NCBI GenBank assembly: GCA_030747785.1
Contig: JASLKC010000009.1
Coordinates: 1 to 53,721, forward strand
DNA from: Candidatus Poseidoniaceae archaeon
GTDB lineage: Archaea; Thermoplasmatota; Poseidoniia; Poseidoniales; Poseidoniaceae
DNA: 53,721 nucleotides
Direction: 5' to 3'
Part shown: piece by piece, positions 44,294 to 53,672 of the stretch
Position numbering within the stretch: position 1 is the stretch's first letter
How the letters are laid out: each line of letters starts with the position of its first letter
Position numbers and translations under genes: made by a program
The notes under the pieces: generated by a model
Databases searched by the model: none
Seen by the model: only the letters and a program-made list of their open reading frames with translations
What the model was told of the DNA's origin: nothing

Positions 44294-44737
44294 ATGGCGA
44301 ATGCCCAAATTCGGGCTATGGATAAGGAACTGATGCTACTTCCAATGTTTACTCTAGTGCTTCTTACCGCTTGGGTCGGAATAAAAATGAGGCTCAATCG
44401 TGATAAATCGGTTCGTGAAGGTTTCAATTGGCGTTATTTCAAGACCAAAGAAGGTGAAAAGCCACCACGCTATGTCCAGCAATCAGATTCCCATTTTGAG
44501 AATATGTTCGAGATACCGACCCTATTCTATGCCGCATGTCTCGCTTACATGGTGATGGATGTTGTCGATGAAATCGCTCTCGTAATGGCCTCGCTTTTCG
44601 TCCTTGGACGAATTGCTCACGCATGGATTTCTCTGGGAAGAGACAAACTTCTATGGCGAGCCAGGGTATTTGTTGCAACGAGCACCACATTGATTGCAAT
44701 GTGGATTTGGCTCATCGTTCTCACCACTCCTTGGTAA
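44294..44737 (+). CDS. MAPEG-like membrane protein
   Basis: 147 residues with four transmembrane helices. The segment SDSHFENMFEIPTLFYAACLAYMV followed later by GRIAHAWISLGRDKLLWR matches the MAPEG pattern (a conserved N-x-x-E-x-x helix start, then R-x-x-H). MAPEG proteins are microsomal-type glutathione transferases and eicosanoid enzymes, and there are many uncharacterised prokaryotic members. The ATG at 44294 is chosen over an upstream TTG. Co-transcribed with the preceding membrane gene and the aldehyde dehydrogenase; a shared role in handling reactive aldehydes is possible but only inferred. Confidence 0.75.
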   Translation: MANAQIRAMDKELMLLPMFTLVLLTAWVGIKMRLNRDKSVREGFNWRYFKTKEGEKPPRYVQQSDSHFENMFEIPTLFYAACLAYMVMDVVDEIALVMASLFVLGRIAHAWISLGRDKLLWRARVFVATSTTLIAMWIWLIVLTTPW

Positions 44738-44843
44738 AATTGGCGAGAGTAGGATATCATTGATTACATCGGCATCGGCACTATGCGCAAGGGTTCGCAG
44801 TTGTTGCTATTCGTCGCTACCCTATACAACGCCCGAATACTGA

Positions 44844-47051
44844 TTATTCCTCAGAATCGCTTTGCAGTTTCATATTGTGCGTCATTGCTAAACAACTTGC
44901 TAAAACAACGGAAAATAGGATGCAGAGCGACAATAAATTACCGGTGTTTTTCGCAGGTGGAAAAGTTGTGAAACTAAGTAAAACAAATACTGAAATTGAC
45001 GTTATTGCTGCGCCCCATCTCGCAAATGTATCTTTACGCGTTGGAATATGTTCTACACTAGCATGAGAAAGATAATCAGCAGCAAAACCCATTCCTAAGA
45101 GAACTACTGGTGCAGTAATAACTCCTCTCACTCCTACAATACTTGCCATTCCATCAACGGCAGCACCAATGGCAATTATTCCTATTGCAATTCTAGTTGC
45201 TCGTCTAGGTGACTGTGTAACAACAACAGATACTGCAAACACTGCACATCCAGCAACCACAATCTGCGTGACTCTACTATCTTCAAACGAACGTGCTAAA
45301 GATGCACCTATGGGGAGATCACCTCCCACTTTTCCTGATAATTCATTTGATTCTAGTAATTCTTCAACATCTTCAAGAAATTGTAATGCGGCATCAGCAT
45401 TTTGCCCATCAATCAAAACTGCAATTGCAACTCCAGTAGTTACTCCATCACGTTGAAGTCGCGCATCTTCAACAAAGGCTGAACCATGGCTTGCCTCTGA
45501 AACATAATCAATTGTAGGCGACTCTAGGCCACTATCTATGCTTTGTATTCCCAATACCATTGGAGTACGCAATAATCCAGTTTCAAAAGAAATTACACTT
45601 GGATGGCTTCCCAACTGTTTTTGCAAATCTAATATGGCATTGAGATCCTCTTCCGAATCACCATCAACATCAACAACAACCCAAGCAACTGTACTTGAGG
45701 CTAATACATATTTAGTTTGCAAATCTTTCAAATCATCCAATGCAGGATCATTTTCTGGAAGAAATTGCTCGACATCAAATACCTCTACACCAGGAGGGGA
45801 AACAACTGCAATTGAAGCCAATAATAAGAGTGCAATAGGCCAACTCCACGAGAACATAGGATTAGGTATCATAGACTCTGGTGATTGGGATTGATAATCA
45901 ATTTGAGCACGTTTTCTCAAATATAAATCCTCCAACACATATCGAGTAATCACCCAACAAAGAATTATTCCAATGGCCATGACCACTGCTAGAGAACGTT
46001 GTGCCTTTATTGGTGAGAAAAAGGATAATGAAATAGCTGCAAGTGTAGTTCCTAATGCCATTAATAGCATACTACGCACTTCTTCTCGCTTTCTTGAAGA
46101 CTTACAATACCAAAATGCACCATCAACTGCTACTGCTATTATTATTGGGAAAGCAATTATATCGATTACTGAAAAGGTAAATCCAAGTGCTGAAAGTAAA
46201 CCTGCTTCAGCACATATCGCTAATCCAACACCTCCAAGAGTTGCTGCTACTATTTGTAAATCCCTTAATGTAAACATCATCACAGCTGCAAGAATTATTA
46301 TCGAAGGGAATAGAACGAATTTTAGTTCATCCTCTGCCACCGTTTTTGATTTTGCAAACAACATGTTTACTCCTGCAGCAGAAATTTCAAATTCAGTGGA
46401 ATCACTTACTTTTTGAGCCCACAAATCAAGAGTCCCCCAGTATCCATTTGGATCATCACCAGATTCAAGCCAAACTAACCACAACATTTCATCTGTGTCA
46501 GGTGCTTGGTCTGCGTTTGCGCCAGAAAATGCTGGACAAGCAATACCGAAGTTAGTATCCTTAGGTAACATCAATAATGTTGCTTCAAATGCTTGTTTCT
46601 CAGCCTCAGTAGTACCATTTCCACACCATCCCTCATCGAGTTGAGGCAATAAAACATCATGCCACTCAGTAGCATTTTCTAGTGAGCGGTTTCTAGAAGC
46701 AAAAGCATCTGCCCAGATACTATATGGCGTTTCAACTCTAGAAACTTTAACTTGTTTCTCATCCCAAGAAGTACTAGAATTTGAGCCATCCATAAGCTCT
46801 TTTTCAAGTTGCATTAACTTCTCTACAAGATCAAAATCACCGGTGAGTGAACGTCCATCGTCATGCCGAATAGTGAGTATTAACTGTGAATGACTAGTAT
46901 TCCCAATAGATTCTTCACGAATTCTTTTATCTGCCTCATCATCAAATATTGCTTTAGTGTTGAGAACTGGTTCAACAGGAAATGCGACCAATAGGCCCGA
47001 ACAAACTACCAAACTCACTAGGAGTGTAAGGCGGAGTTTCTCTGGGGTCAT
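44844..47051 (-). CDS. MMPL/RND-superfamily membrane exporter
   Basis: 735 residues. The layout is the RND/MMPL one: an N-terminal helix (LRLTLLVSLVVCSGLLVAFPV), a large extracellular domain (about 30-240), a bundle of helices with the sterol-sensing-like pattern (FVLFPSIIILAAVMMFTL to LAVVMAIGIILCWVI), a second N-terminal-like helix near 415, a second extracellular domain (about 435-610) and a final helix bundle ending at MTHNMKLQSDSEE. The acidic pair in helix 4 is DGAFWYCK, compatible with proton coupling. It is transcribed 67 bp downstream of the giant surface-protein gene. MMPL proteins export lipids or hydrophobic compounds; substrate unknown. An antisense ORF at 44783-44971 is rejected. 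Confidence 0.82.
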   Translation of the reverse strand: MTPEKLRLTLLVSLVVCSGLLVAFPVEPVLNTKAIFDDEADKRIREESIGNTSHSQLILTIRHDDGRSLTGDFDLVEKLMQLEKELMDGSNSSTSWDEKQVKVSRVETPYSIWADAFASRNRSLENATEWHDVLLPQLDEGWCGNGTTEAEKQAFEATLLMLPKDTNFGIACPAFSGANADQAPDTDEMLWLVWLESGDDPNGYWGTLDLWAQKVSDSTEFEISAAGVNMLFAKSKTVAEDELKFVLFPSIIILAAVMMFTLRDLQIVAATLGGVGLAICAEAGLLSALGFTFSVIDIIAFPIIIAVAVDGAFWYCKSSRKREEVRSMLLMALGTTLAAISLSFFSPIKAQRSLAVVMAIGIILCWVITRYVLEDLYLRKRAQIDYQSQSPESMIPNPMFSWSWPIALLLLASIAVVSPPGVEVFDVEQFLPENDPALDDLKDLQTKYVLASSTVAWVVVDVDGDSEEDLNAILDLQKQLGSHPSVISFETGLLRTPMVLGIQSIDSGLESPTIDYVSEASHGSAFVEDARLQRDGVTTGVAIAVLIDGQNADAALQFLEDVEELLESNELSGKVGGDLPIGASLARSFEDSRVTQIVVAGCAVFAVSVVVTQSPRRATRIAIGIIAIGAAVDGMASIVGVRGVITAPVVLLGMGFAADYLSHASVEHIPTRKDTFARWGAAITSISVFVLLSFTTFPPAKNTGNLLSLCILFSVVLASCLAMTHNMKLQSDSEE

Positions 47052-47092
47052 GATAATGCCTTGCCCTACACAGCAATCATCTTTGCTTAACC

Positions 47093-47109
47093 AACACTCT
47101 CAAAGTGTT
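47093..47109 (-). terminator. Hairpin after the giant surface-protein gene
   Basis: AACACT and AGTGTT, perfect 6-bp stem with a 5-nt loop, starting 9 bp after the stop of the giant gene. No T run follows, so it may be a processing hairpin or weak terminator rather than a canonical one. Confidence 0.35.
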
Positions 47110-47118
47110 AATCTAAGT

Positions 47119-50100
47119 TCAAGTCCACTTTTCCCAAGTCCCAGTAGCAGGATCTTTCCACCACCAAGTTCCACTCTCATTAGGATATTCAGTAACCTCA
47201 TAGCCATCACTCATGTGACCTTGATGGCCTGGAGGTGGTGTTTGTGGAGGTCCACTTTGTACTGCTGCTGGAGCAGGAGAATCATACATCATTGAATTGG
47301 ATTGTGCTTCAAACAACAGATCTTCCTCTTCATATTTCCAATCATTATCACTATCGCCGCCACCTCTTCTTACAAACAACAGAGACAGAATAGCCAAAAC
47401 AAGAACTCCTACGCCAATTCCTCCTAGAACTAACGGATCCATTCCAAGGAAACCTTCTGTAGAGTCACTAACTCCATCGTCGTTATCTTCATCATTTGCT
47501 ATTTCTAGTTGTGAATCTGAGCAACCTTCTAAATTCACATCTTCACCCGATAAGGTATCAGGGCACAAATCTGTTCCATCATCCACTCCATCCAAGTCAC
47601 TATCCTCAGACTGCATTGATTCTACACATCCCTGACTATCTACAATTGCGTCTTGTGGGGTATTGGGGCAATCATCAGCATCATCCATTACGCCATCGCC
47701 ATCACTATCCAAATCAGATGAAGGACAGCCATCAGGACCAACTACTGCTCCAGAAGGTGTATTTGGACACTGATCATCAGCATCGATGATGCCATCATTG
47801 TCATCATCGGTGTCTAATTCATCAGCAATTCCATCACCATCAATGTCTGATGGCTCTTCAATGACAGTTCCTTCAGATGTTACAGTAATCATGAATTCTG
47901 CAGCATTGTACATTCCTCCCGATAATCTAACCATTAATTCTCCTTCTGGAAGAATAAATGTTGTCTGGCCGTTCGAATCTGTAATCGAATTATCGATTGT
48001 CATACCATCTTTAAGCAAAACTGCGGACAGATGGATTACCGGTTCTCCAGTTACTGCATCTGTTGCAGTAATTAGCAAACTATCTCCTACTGAAGGATTA
48101 TCTGGCATAAAGTCAAGTGATAAATCTTTCATCACTAAGGGTTCAGGATTTGGTTCTGCAACCTGGGAACCTATTGCTGCTGATATTGTAGCAGAGCTGC
48201 CAGACCCTTGTTGAACAAATCCAAGAACAGTATAGTTGCTAATTGGTGATGCCAAATATGGCAATTTCAAATCAGCGCTTGAACCAATGCCCCATGCAAT
48301 GGAATTTACACCGCCAATGAAATCGTCAAACAAATCGAAGATTTCCTCTTCAGTCATTTCTTCTTGACCAGAACAACCTCTATGCTCCTCATGCCACTCA
48401 ATTTCATTATCACGAACAGAGAATGTAATCTCAGAATTATAAGGTGCACCGGTGTTAATTGTATAATCTTGTGAGTTTTCTTCAGAACCGGTAGTTAAAG
48501 CGAAACCTGCAACATACCGCTTGTCCCATTCAGTAGTCTCCCAATCGTGTACAGGATCAATTTCTGGACCATCTACGTATTCAAGAGACGCGTTTGATGG
48601 GTAAGGGGTTTGAGAAGAAGAATAATCACTATTGTGGTGTTCTTGGTAAATTCCAATTCTCACATTGCTGTAGTCACCATCATCATATCTTTCTTCAAAC
48701 CAAATATCAATTCCTTCACAAATTTGAGTTGATTTTGTTTCTTCAGCAATCCAACCTACTTCTGGCCTTATTCCCTGCTCATAAATCAAAGAAGTAAGTG
48801 AAGCAAAATCGAGTGAAGCCATATCAAATCCAACGCTAGGGGCTGCAATTGCTAAAATTCGAGATGCTTCTCCATCATCATCATTCAATGCAATATTTGT
48901 GGTCTGTCCAGGACCAATAGTTCCCATCAAATCTAGTTGTGCAGGATTATTCAATACAATTCCTGCAGTTACTGCTGATGGCCACGGAAGAGACTGGTCA
49001 TGAGCCTCACTAGGCATTATTGCAGTGTAAATCAAAGAAATTGGAGCTTTGAATCTCACCTCTTGACTTCTACTAGTATCGCCTGATTCAAATTCCAATT
49101 CATAATCTTGCATTTCACTCATGTCATCCCAATCGACATCAGGGAATGGAACATCCATGGCCATTGGTGCAATTCCAAGATATGCTGTATACTCATCATC
49201 TTGAATTCCTGAAGGATTAACTGTAAGAGTAACTAATCCAGATGAACCTGGCTCAACCGAATAGACTGGTAATCCAGCAAATGTAGTGATCTCAGTAAGA
49301 CCTCCAATAGATACCGAAGCATCAGTAACAACAGCAAAATTAACTCCTAGTCCTATCATTACTTCACCGTTAGGAAGAGTTATTTTTGATTGAACAATTG
49401 AAGCATAAACTCCTGGTAATTGTGGAGTTGTTGTCAAACTAACTTTACCATCACTATCAGATACAAGAATTTCCTCTTTGACAACTTCAACTGGTCCACC
49501 AGTAATGAAATTATCAATAATTTCAGGAGATGGCGTTGCAGAATCATCTCTTTCCAACCAGCATTCACCAGTGCCAATCCAGTGTTCGTAATACTCATCT
49601 CTTTCATTCCAGAATCCTTCATATGTACTGTATTGGAATTCTTCAACTACCTCATTACCATTTTCATCGACATATGTGGTTCGAATAGTATATTCTCCAT
49701 CTGCTGCATAATCATGGCTTTCCCAACTGCCAGGATCTTCACTTGCAGGGTCAACCCATGCATCTTTCGAATCACCATCTCCCCAATCAAATTCAACACT
49801 TTGCAAATCAGGTTTGTAATAACTAACTCCATCATCAGCTTCAAAAGTTCTGTATTCATAGCCCATGTTGACATGTGTTCCATCAAAACTACCTTGAGTA
49901 CGTGCACAACCAAGGCTACCGGGTAGAGGCATTTGTTGCATATATTCGAATTCAATTCCCTCTGTAGTTGTTCCAGATGTTACAACATCAACAACTCCTC
50001 TCTGAGATGGAAGATAATTACTAGCGTCCCAGAACGAACTCATTCCTGATAACTCAATTTCCTCAAATTCGTATGATTGAGGAGATGAGCGCTTATAATC

Positions 50101-52281
50101 ATCATCGTAATAGTCACCAAATCTCATTATTCTCACTGTCAAATCGCCATCAAGGTCCTCACCTGTATAACGACCTTCCAAAGTATGTGGACTGGTTATT
50201 GTGTATTCCATATCACCTTCAGGTTCAAGAGTTCGTACAGCCTCTTCTCCCAATTGTGGTGAAATACGAATCACTGCAATATCTACATCTGCACCTTGTA
50301 CCTCACCTACAGAATCATATGTTGTTGCATCGATAGTAAATGGAGTTCCTGTCAAAGAAGTTTCATCCTGGTCAACCAAAACTCCAGATGCTGAAACCAT
50401 GAAAATTTCATCATTGCCCTCATAGACCAACATTACTTCCATCATGGATGGCCTCAGACTTTCCATCCTTAATTCTGCATTTTCAATATTTTCTCCGTCG
50501 TAATTTTCTAACGGTTGTGAAAAGGACCATTCAGTATCTTCAACTGATGTAGCAGTTAGTATCCCAGCATATCTGTGCATGTCATGGTTTTCGCGCACAA
50601 GATTTGTGTGGATTGTTTCACCACGCAAATTTGTCATGCTCATAGAGAAACTTTCAGGATATTGTTGATTGTCTCCACCCCACATCATCATTTCTATTCC
50701 AAGTTCAAGAACATGAGTCTCATACAATGTTGTTCGAACGGGATATAACTCTCTGAAAACAATTGAACCAGCTGAGGGCTCTGAGCCCTCTTCGTCTTCT
50801 TCCTCTTCTTCATGATCTGGCCAATACATATGGCGATCTGCACCAGATGCATTCTCAATCCAATCTCCAAATACTTCCATTGCTTCACCAGCATCGCCCC
50901 ATACGGGGTTATCCATCGAAGTTACAACATGTTCAAGGATATCTTCTGGCATTGTGTTGAAATCATTAACGGCATCATTTACCCATGGTGCACTACTTTG
51001 CATCTTAGCAGTCCATGCTTGGCCTTCAGAAGTCTGTAGAAGATGTTCATATTGCCACATAATTACATCAGGGATGTCATCACCATCATAGTCCTGAATA
51101 TCTGTTTCATCTAGTTCTTCAGCCATCTCAATCCATCTGACAATGAGTTGTTGCGCTGAAGTCATATTTTCAAAATCACCTTCTGCTAATGGGCTAATCC
51201 ATTCCATCAGTGCTTCTGCGATATCTAGAGGATGATTGGAAACTGCAAGTAAAGCAATGTTATGCATTATTATCTGCATTGATTCAAATGGCTTCTGATT
51301 ATTGGCTAGATTTTCTATCGCTTGTTCTAGAGCGCTCCACTCATTACTTCCCAGTAATGCATTGTAAGCAGCTTCAAAATCAGTAGTCCCCTCAAATCGA
51401 GTGAAGTTTTCTATCGGATCAAATGTTTGAATGTATTCGAAAACCTGTTCAAAATCATAAAATGTTCTTGGTAATGGGAAATTGTTTGCATATAGCAGTA
51501 GTCCGGTTATGAACGACAAACTAGCATCTACATCTTCAGAATCAAGATATTCCATCATTGTGTCAAGGAAATTTGCACCTGCGGACATATTGTATTGAGT
51601 GTGGCCAGCATTGATCATTGAATCCCACAATTGTTGGCTACCTCCAACACCACTACCTTCAGAGGCAGTAGCGACGAAATTTGACCAACCTCCGTTGGAG
51701 GTTCCCTTTTGTTCAACTTCATCGAATTCTTCCTTGATCAGTGAAGTAGGATTTGCTGCATCCCAGGCAAAGTCAATTGCTTGCAATACTTTTTCTGCTT
51801 CTCCGCGGAATAGTTCGCGCAGTTGTGTGGAGTCATCAATTGCACGAAGATTACCATCTTCTGCAATAATACGAGCGCCATATACCCCTCCCATGGAAGA
51901 GACTGGTACAGTATAGGTGCCTTGCCAAACCATTGTGTTAGCATCATTCTCGTGTACACCAACTGAAGTTAATACAACTCTATCAACGAATGCTCCAGTT
52001 CCTGGAAAAGCGGTACTAATCATTGAATCAAGTGGATCTATGTCATACTTTACAATATCAGCACTAACATAAGTGTTTGAGGAATGACCTCTTGTATAAG
52101 CCTGAATATCAACATCAGAACCAACACTAGCAAACTTGGTTGTTACAAAACCATCAACACTCAAAACATTGACTGAGTTTGACACTGTTTCAGCATCATT
52201 AGGAGCAACGGAAGTTGCGATTACTGGTTGCATTGACATGCAAACAAAAATTGCTACAATAATTAACGCGGAACGCTTCAT
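47119..52281 (-). CDS. Giant calcium-repeat surface protein, membrane-anchored
   Basis: 1720 residues from the ATG at 52281, which starts a signal peptide (MKRSALIIVAIFVCMSMQPV). An acidic helical region about 200-470 includes a DYDGDDIPD calcium-type loop. A long beta-rich part follows, with a PKD-like stretch (FDWGDGDSKDAW...YTIRTTYVDENGN) and later Ig-like domains with Cys pairs. Before the membrane, three thrombospondin type 3-like calcium repeats (DIDGDGIADELDTDDDNDGI, then DQCPNTP.., DDCPNTP.., DLCPDTL..) form a rigid calcium-dependent stalk. One transmembrane helix (LVLGGIGVGVLVLAILSLLFV) is followed by a cytoplasmic tail of about 100 residues with PPQTPPPG and an aromatic end, GTWWWKDPATGTWEKW. 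Likely an adhesin or surface sensor with an inside docking motif; this is inference. Confidence 0.82.
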   Translation of the reverse strand: MKRSALIIVAIFVCMSMQPVIATSVAPNDAETVSNSVNVLSVDGFVTTKFASVGSDVDIQAYTRGHSSNTYVSADIVKYDIDPLDSMISTAFPGTGAFVDRVVLTSVGVHENDANTMVWQGTYTVPVSSMGGVYGARIIAEDGNLRAIDDSTQLRELFRGEAEKVLQAIDFAWDAANPTSLIKEEFDEVEQKGTSNGGWSNFVATASEGSGVGGSQQLWDSMINAGHTQYNMSAGANFLDTMMEYLDSEDVDASLSFITGLLLYANNFPLPRTFYDFEQVFEYIQTFDPIENFTRFEGTTDFEAAYNALLGSNEWSALEQAIENLANNQKPFESMQIIMHNIALLAVSNHPLDIAEALMEWISPLAEGDFENMTSAQQLIVRWIEMAEELDETDIQDYDGDDIPDVIMWQYEHLLQTSEGQAWTAKMQSSAPWVNDAVNDFNTMPEDILEHVVTSMDNPVWGDAGEAMEVFGDWIENASGADRHMYWPDHEEEEEDEEGSEPSAGSIVFRELYPVRTTLYETHVLELGIEMMMWGGDNQQYPESFSMSMTNLRGETIHTNLVRENHDMHRYAGILTATSVEDTEWSFSQPLENYDGENIENAELRMESLRPSMMEVMLVYEGNDEIFMVSASGVLVDQDETSLTGTPFTIDATTYDSVGEVQGADVDIAVIRISPQLGEEAVRTLEPEGDMEYTITSPHTLEGRYTGEDLDGDLTVRIMRFGDYYDDDYKRSSPQSYEFEEIELSGMSSFWDASNYLPSQRGVVDVVTSGTTTEGIEFEYMQQMPLPGSLGCARTQGSFDGTHVNMGYEYRTFEADDGVSYYKPDLQSVEFDWGDGDSKDAWVDPASEDPGSWESHDYAADGEYTIRTTYVDENGNEVVEEFQYSTYEGFWNERDEYYEHWIGTGECWLERDDSATPSPEIIDNFITGGPVEVVKEEILVSDSDGKVSLTTTPQLPGVYASIVQSKITLPNGEVMIGLGVNFAVVTDASVSIGGLTEITTFAGLPVYSVEPGSSGLVTLTVNPSGIQDDEYTAYLGIAPMAMDVPFPDVDWDDMSEMQDYELEFESGDTSRSQEVRFKAPISLIYTAIMPSEAHDQSLPWPSAVTAGIVLNNPAQLDLMGTIGPGQTTNIALNDDDGEASRILAIAAPSVGFDMASLDFASLTSLIYEQGIRPEVGWIAEETKSTQICEGIDIWFEERYDDGDYSNVRIGIYQEHHNSDYSSSQTPYPSNASLEYVDGPEIDPVHDWETTEWDKRYVAGFALTTGSEENSQDYTINTGAPYNSEITFSVRDNEIEWHEEHRGCSGQEEMTEEEIFDLFDDFIGGVNSIAWGIGSSADLKLPYLASPISNYTVLGFVQQGSGSSATISAAIGSQVAEPNPEPLVMKDLSLDFMPDNPSVGDSLLITATDAVTGEPVIHLSAVLLKDGMTIDNSITDSNGQTTFILPEGELMVRLSGGMYNAAEFMITVTSEGTVIEEPSDIDGDGIADELDTDDDNDGIIDADDQCPNTPSGAVVGPDGCPSSDLDSDGDGVMDDADDCPNTPQDAIVDSQGCVESMQSEDSDLDGVDDGTDLCPDTLSGEDVNLEGCSDSQLEIANDEDNDDGVSDSTEGFLGMDPLVLGGIGVGVLVLAILSLLFVRRGGGDSDNDWKYEEEDLLFEAQSNSMMYDSPAPAAVQSGPPQTPPPGHQGHMSDGYEVTEYPNESGTWWWKDPATGTWEKWT

Positions 52282-52325
52282 GGTATTACCGAATGAAATC
52301 AACTATGTATTTGTATTGGATATTG

Positions 52326-52342
52326 AAAAAATCTCAAAAAAA
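52326..52342 (-). terminator. T-rich terminator after the membrane-anchored protein gene
   Basis: On the minus strand, two T runs (seven at 52336-52342, six at 52326-52331) lie 23-39 nt past the stop at 52365. Archaeal RNA polymerase releases at such T runs, so this probably ends that transcript and separates it from the giant-protein promoter that follows. Confidence 0.55.
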
Positions 52343-52364
52343 TGAGGCGCAATAGAACAATACA

Positions 52365-53393
52365 CTACAAAATTGCTATTCCAAGAAGTAGTTCTCCATT
52401 CTCATTTGCTAATGAAGCACAACCTGTATTCTCAAAATCAACTTCACTCCAGACTCCATCACTTGGAGTAAAAGAACTACTTGGCAATGCTAAGGCATCA
52501 AGCCAAATACTCATCGGAGCAATTGTAACTCCTCCTCTCTCAGTTACTTGCCAAGACTTAGATTCTGTGACTTCTTCATCTGAAACTGGACACCAAATAT
52601 TTTCTTGAATTGTAACTTCTCCAACATTCAACAGACCTCGTAAACCACTAGACATAACCGGGGTTTCATTGGTGCTCGATAATCCAGTCAAAAGCTGCCA
52701 TTCAATTGGACTATTAATTTCAATTGCTGGTTTAACTTTAGAAAATGTAGAAGTTAGATTGATTTCTTGACGATTAGTGCCGTTGCAATTGAAACTGTCT
52801 GGCAAACATCCTCGGACGTTCAATGCATCTCCAAGCAATTCCTCTACCGATAACCAAGGACCTGAACGACTTTCTTCATTCCCATCGATAGAGATAAATG
52901 ACGCTTTATACCGATTATTAGGTATCCATTTTGGAGGATCATGCACAACTATTACTTCGAAATGTGAAGAATATTCTGCTGCATCCCAATCTACTATTAA
53001 CCACTCTTTTGAAATCATATCTTCTTGGATATATTCACGTAAATGAATGATGTTAAGATTGCCTTCTACGCGACCAGTCCCTCCACCACCAATTGTTTCT
53101 AAATCGGTGAGATTTACATTTCCAGTCAAGTGAACTCCAACTGGTTCATTGGTACAAATATTGCAATGGTTGCTCAAAACAGTATGTGAATCCAACTCTA
53201 TTGTAGCTACTGCACCTTGCTCGAAATCCTCAAGGCCAAAAGTATCCATTGCTGAACGTGTAGAAAGTATGATTGAACCTGATAAATGAGAGATTTCCAT
53301 CTCCTCCTCAGATTCAATTGGTGACTCATAGCCCAAAGTAAATGTCGATAAAACCACAATAGCAAGAACTAACCATTCTGCAAGATTAAACAT
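52365..53393 (-). CDS. Secreted or membrane-anchored protein, unknown
   Basis: 342 residues from the ATG at 53393. The N-terminus MFNLAEWLVLAIVVLSTFTL is a signal peptide or anchor helix, then YESPIESEEEME. The rest is soluble, beta-rich, with several Asn-X-Ser/Thr sequons and cysteines in pairs (NHCNICTN, RGCLPDSFNC), typical of an exported domain. No family is recognised; there is no C-terminal membrane helix. An upstream in-frame TTG at 53429 would add 12 residues. Followed by T-rich terminator sequence. The neighbourhood of giant surface protein and exporter suggests an envelope role. Confidence 0.6.
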   Translation of the reverse strand: MFNLAEWLVLAIVVLSTFTLGYESPIESEEEMEISHLSGSIILSTRSAMDTFGLEDFEQGAVATIELDSHTVLSNHCNICTNEPVGVHLTGNVNLTDLETIGGGGTGRVEGNLNIIHLREYIQEDMISKEWLIVDWDAAEYSSHFEVIVVHDPPKWIPNNRYKASFISIDGNEESRSGPWLSVEELLGDALNVRGCLPDSFNCNGTNRQEINLTSTFSKVKPAIEINSPIEWQLLTGLSSTNETPVMSSGLRGLLNVGEVTIQENIWCPVSDEEVTESKSWQVTERGGVTIAPMSIWLDALALPSSSFTPSDGVWSEVDFENTGCASLANENGELLLGIAIL

Positions 53394-53438
53394 CTGTACA
53401 TTCGGTCCGTTCACAACTCTCGCAAGCAACAGTAACTC

Positions 53439-53606
53439 ATGGTATTAACCCAGATTGCGGTTTCTAATAGGGCACTTCCAAATGGTCCTTTGTACAGACG
53501 TCAGTCGGATGGGTACCCACTAGAATGGGCTTTGAGAGGATTGATTATTGAACGATTATCTGCACAATCTAGAGGGAGTACTTGGATAGAGGATGGCCTT
53601 GCATAG
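53439..53606 (+). CDS. Possible small ORF (55 codons)
   Basis: An ATG-to-TAG frame giving MVLTQIAVSNRALPNGPL..., ending EDGLA. The amino acid mix is protein-like, with a helical middle (LEWALRGLIIERLSAQ). No recognised family, no clear ribosome site, and no convincing TATA at the leaderless distance. It fills most of the gap between the membrane-anchored protein gene (opposite strand) and the promoter at 53644. It could be chance; confidence is low. Confidence 0.3.
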   Translation: MVLTQIAVSNRALPNGPLYRRQSDGYPLEWALRGLIIERLSAQSRGSTWIEDGLA

Positions 53607-53643
53607 AAATTTGAAATGTATACACTTGTTTGTAGGGATTAAG

Positions 53644-53650
53644 TATAAAT
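53644..53650 (+). promoter_or_regulatory. Strong TATA box of a leaderless gene at the right edge
   Basis: TATAAAT, within TTAAGTATAAATTG, centred 26 nt upstream of the ATG at 53673. Spacing and sequence are those of a strong archaeal promoter driving a leaderless message. Confidence 0.65.
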
Positions 53651-53652
53651 TG

Positions 53653-53670
53653 TAGTACTGAAAAGTACTA
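53653..53670 (+). promoter_or_regulatory. Perfect palindrome between TATA box and start codon
   Basis: TAGTACT, GAAA, AGTACTA: 7-bp arms. It lies immediately after the TATA box and ends 2 nt before the ATG, covering the expected initiation site. As DNA it would suit a repressor dimer; as RNA a GAAA-loop hairpin. Which of these applies is not known. Confidence 0.55.
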
Positions 53671-53672
53671 TT

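Noticed and set aside
44738-44843. Possible tRNA or ncRNA in the gap between MAPEG-like and MMPL genes
   Set aside because: No T-loop motif, cloverleaf or strong stem could be found; it is probably plain intergenic sequence.
44783-44971. 62-codon plus-strand ORF
   Set aside because: It lies mostly antisense to the end of the MMPL-type gene, has no ribosome site and its peptide is not protein-like over its second half.
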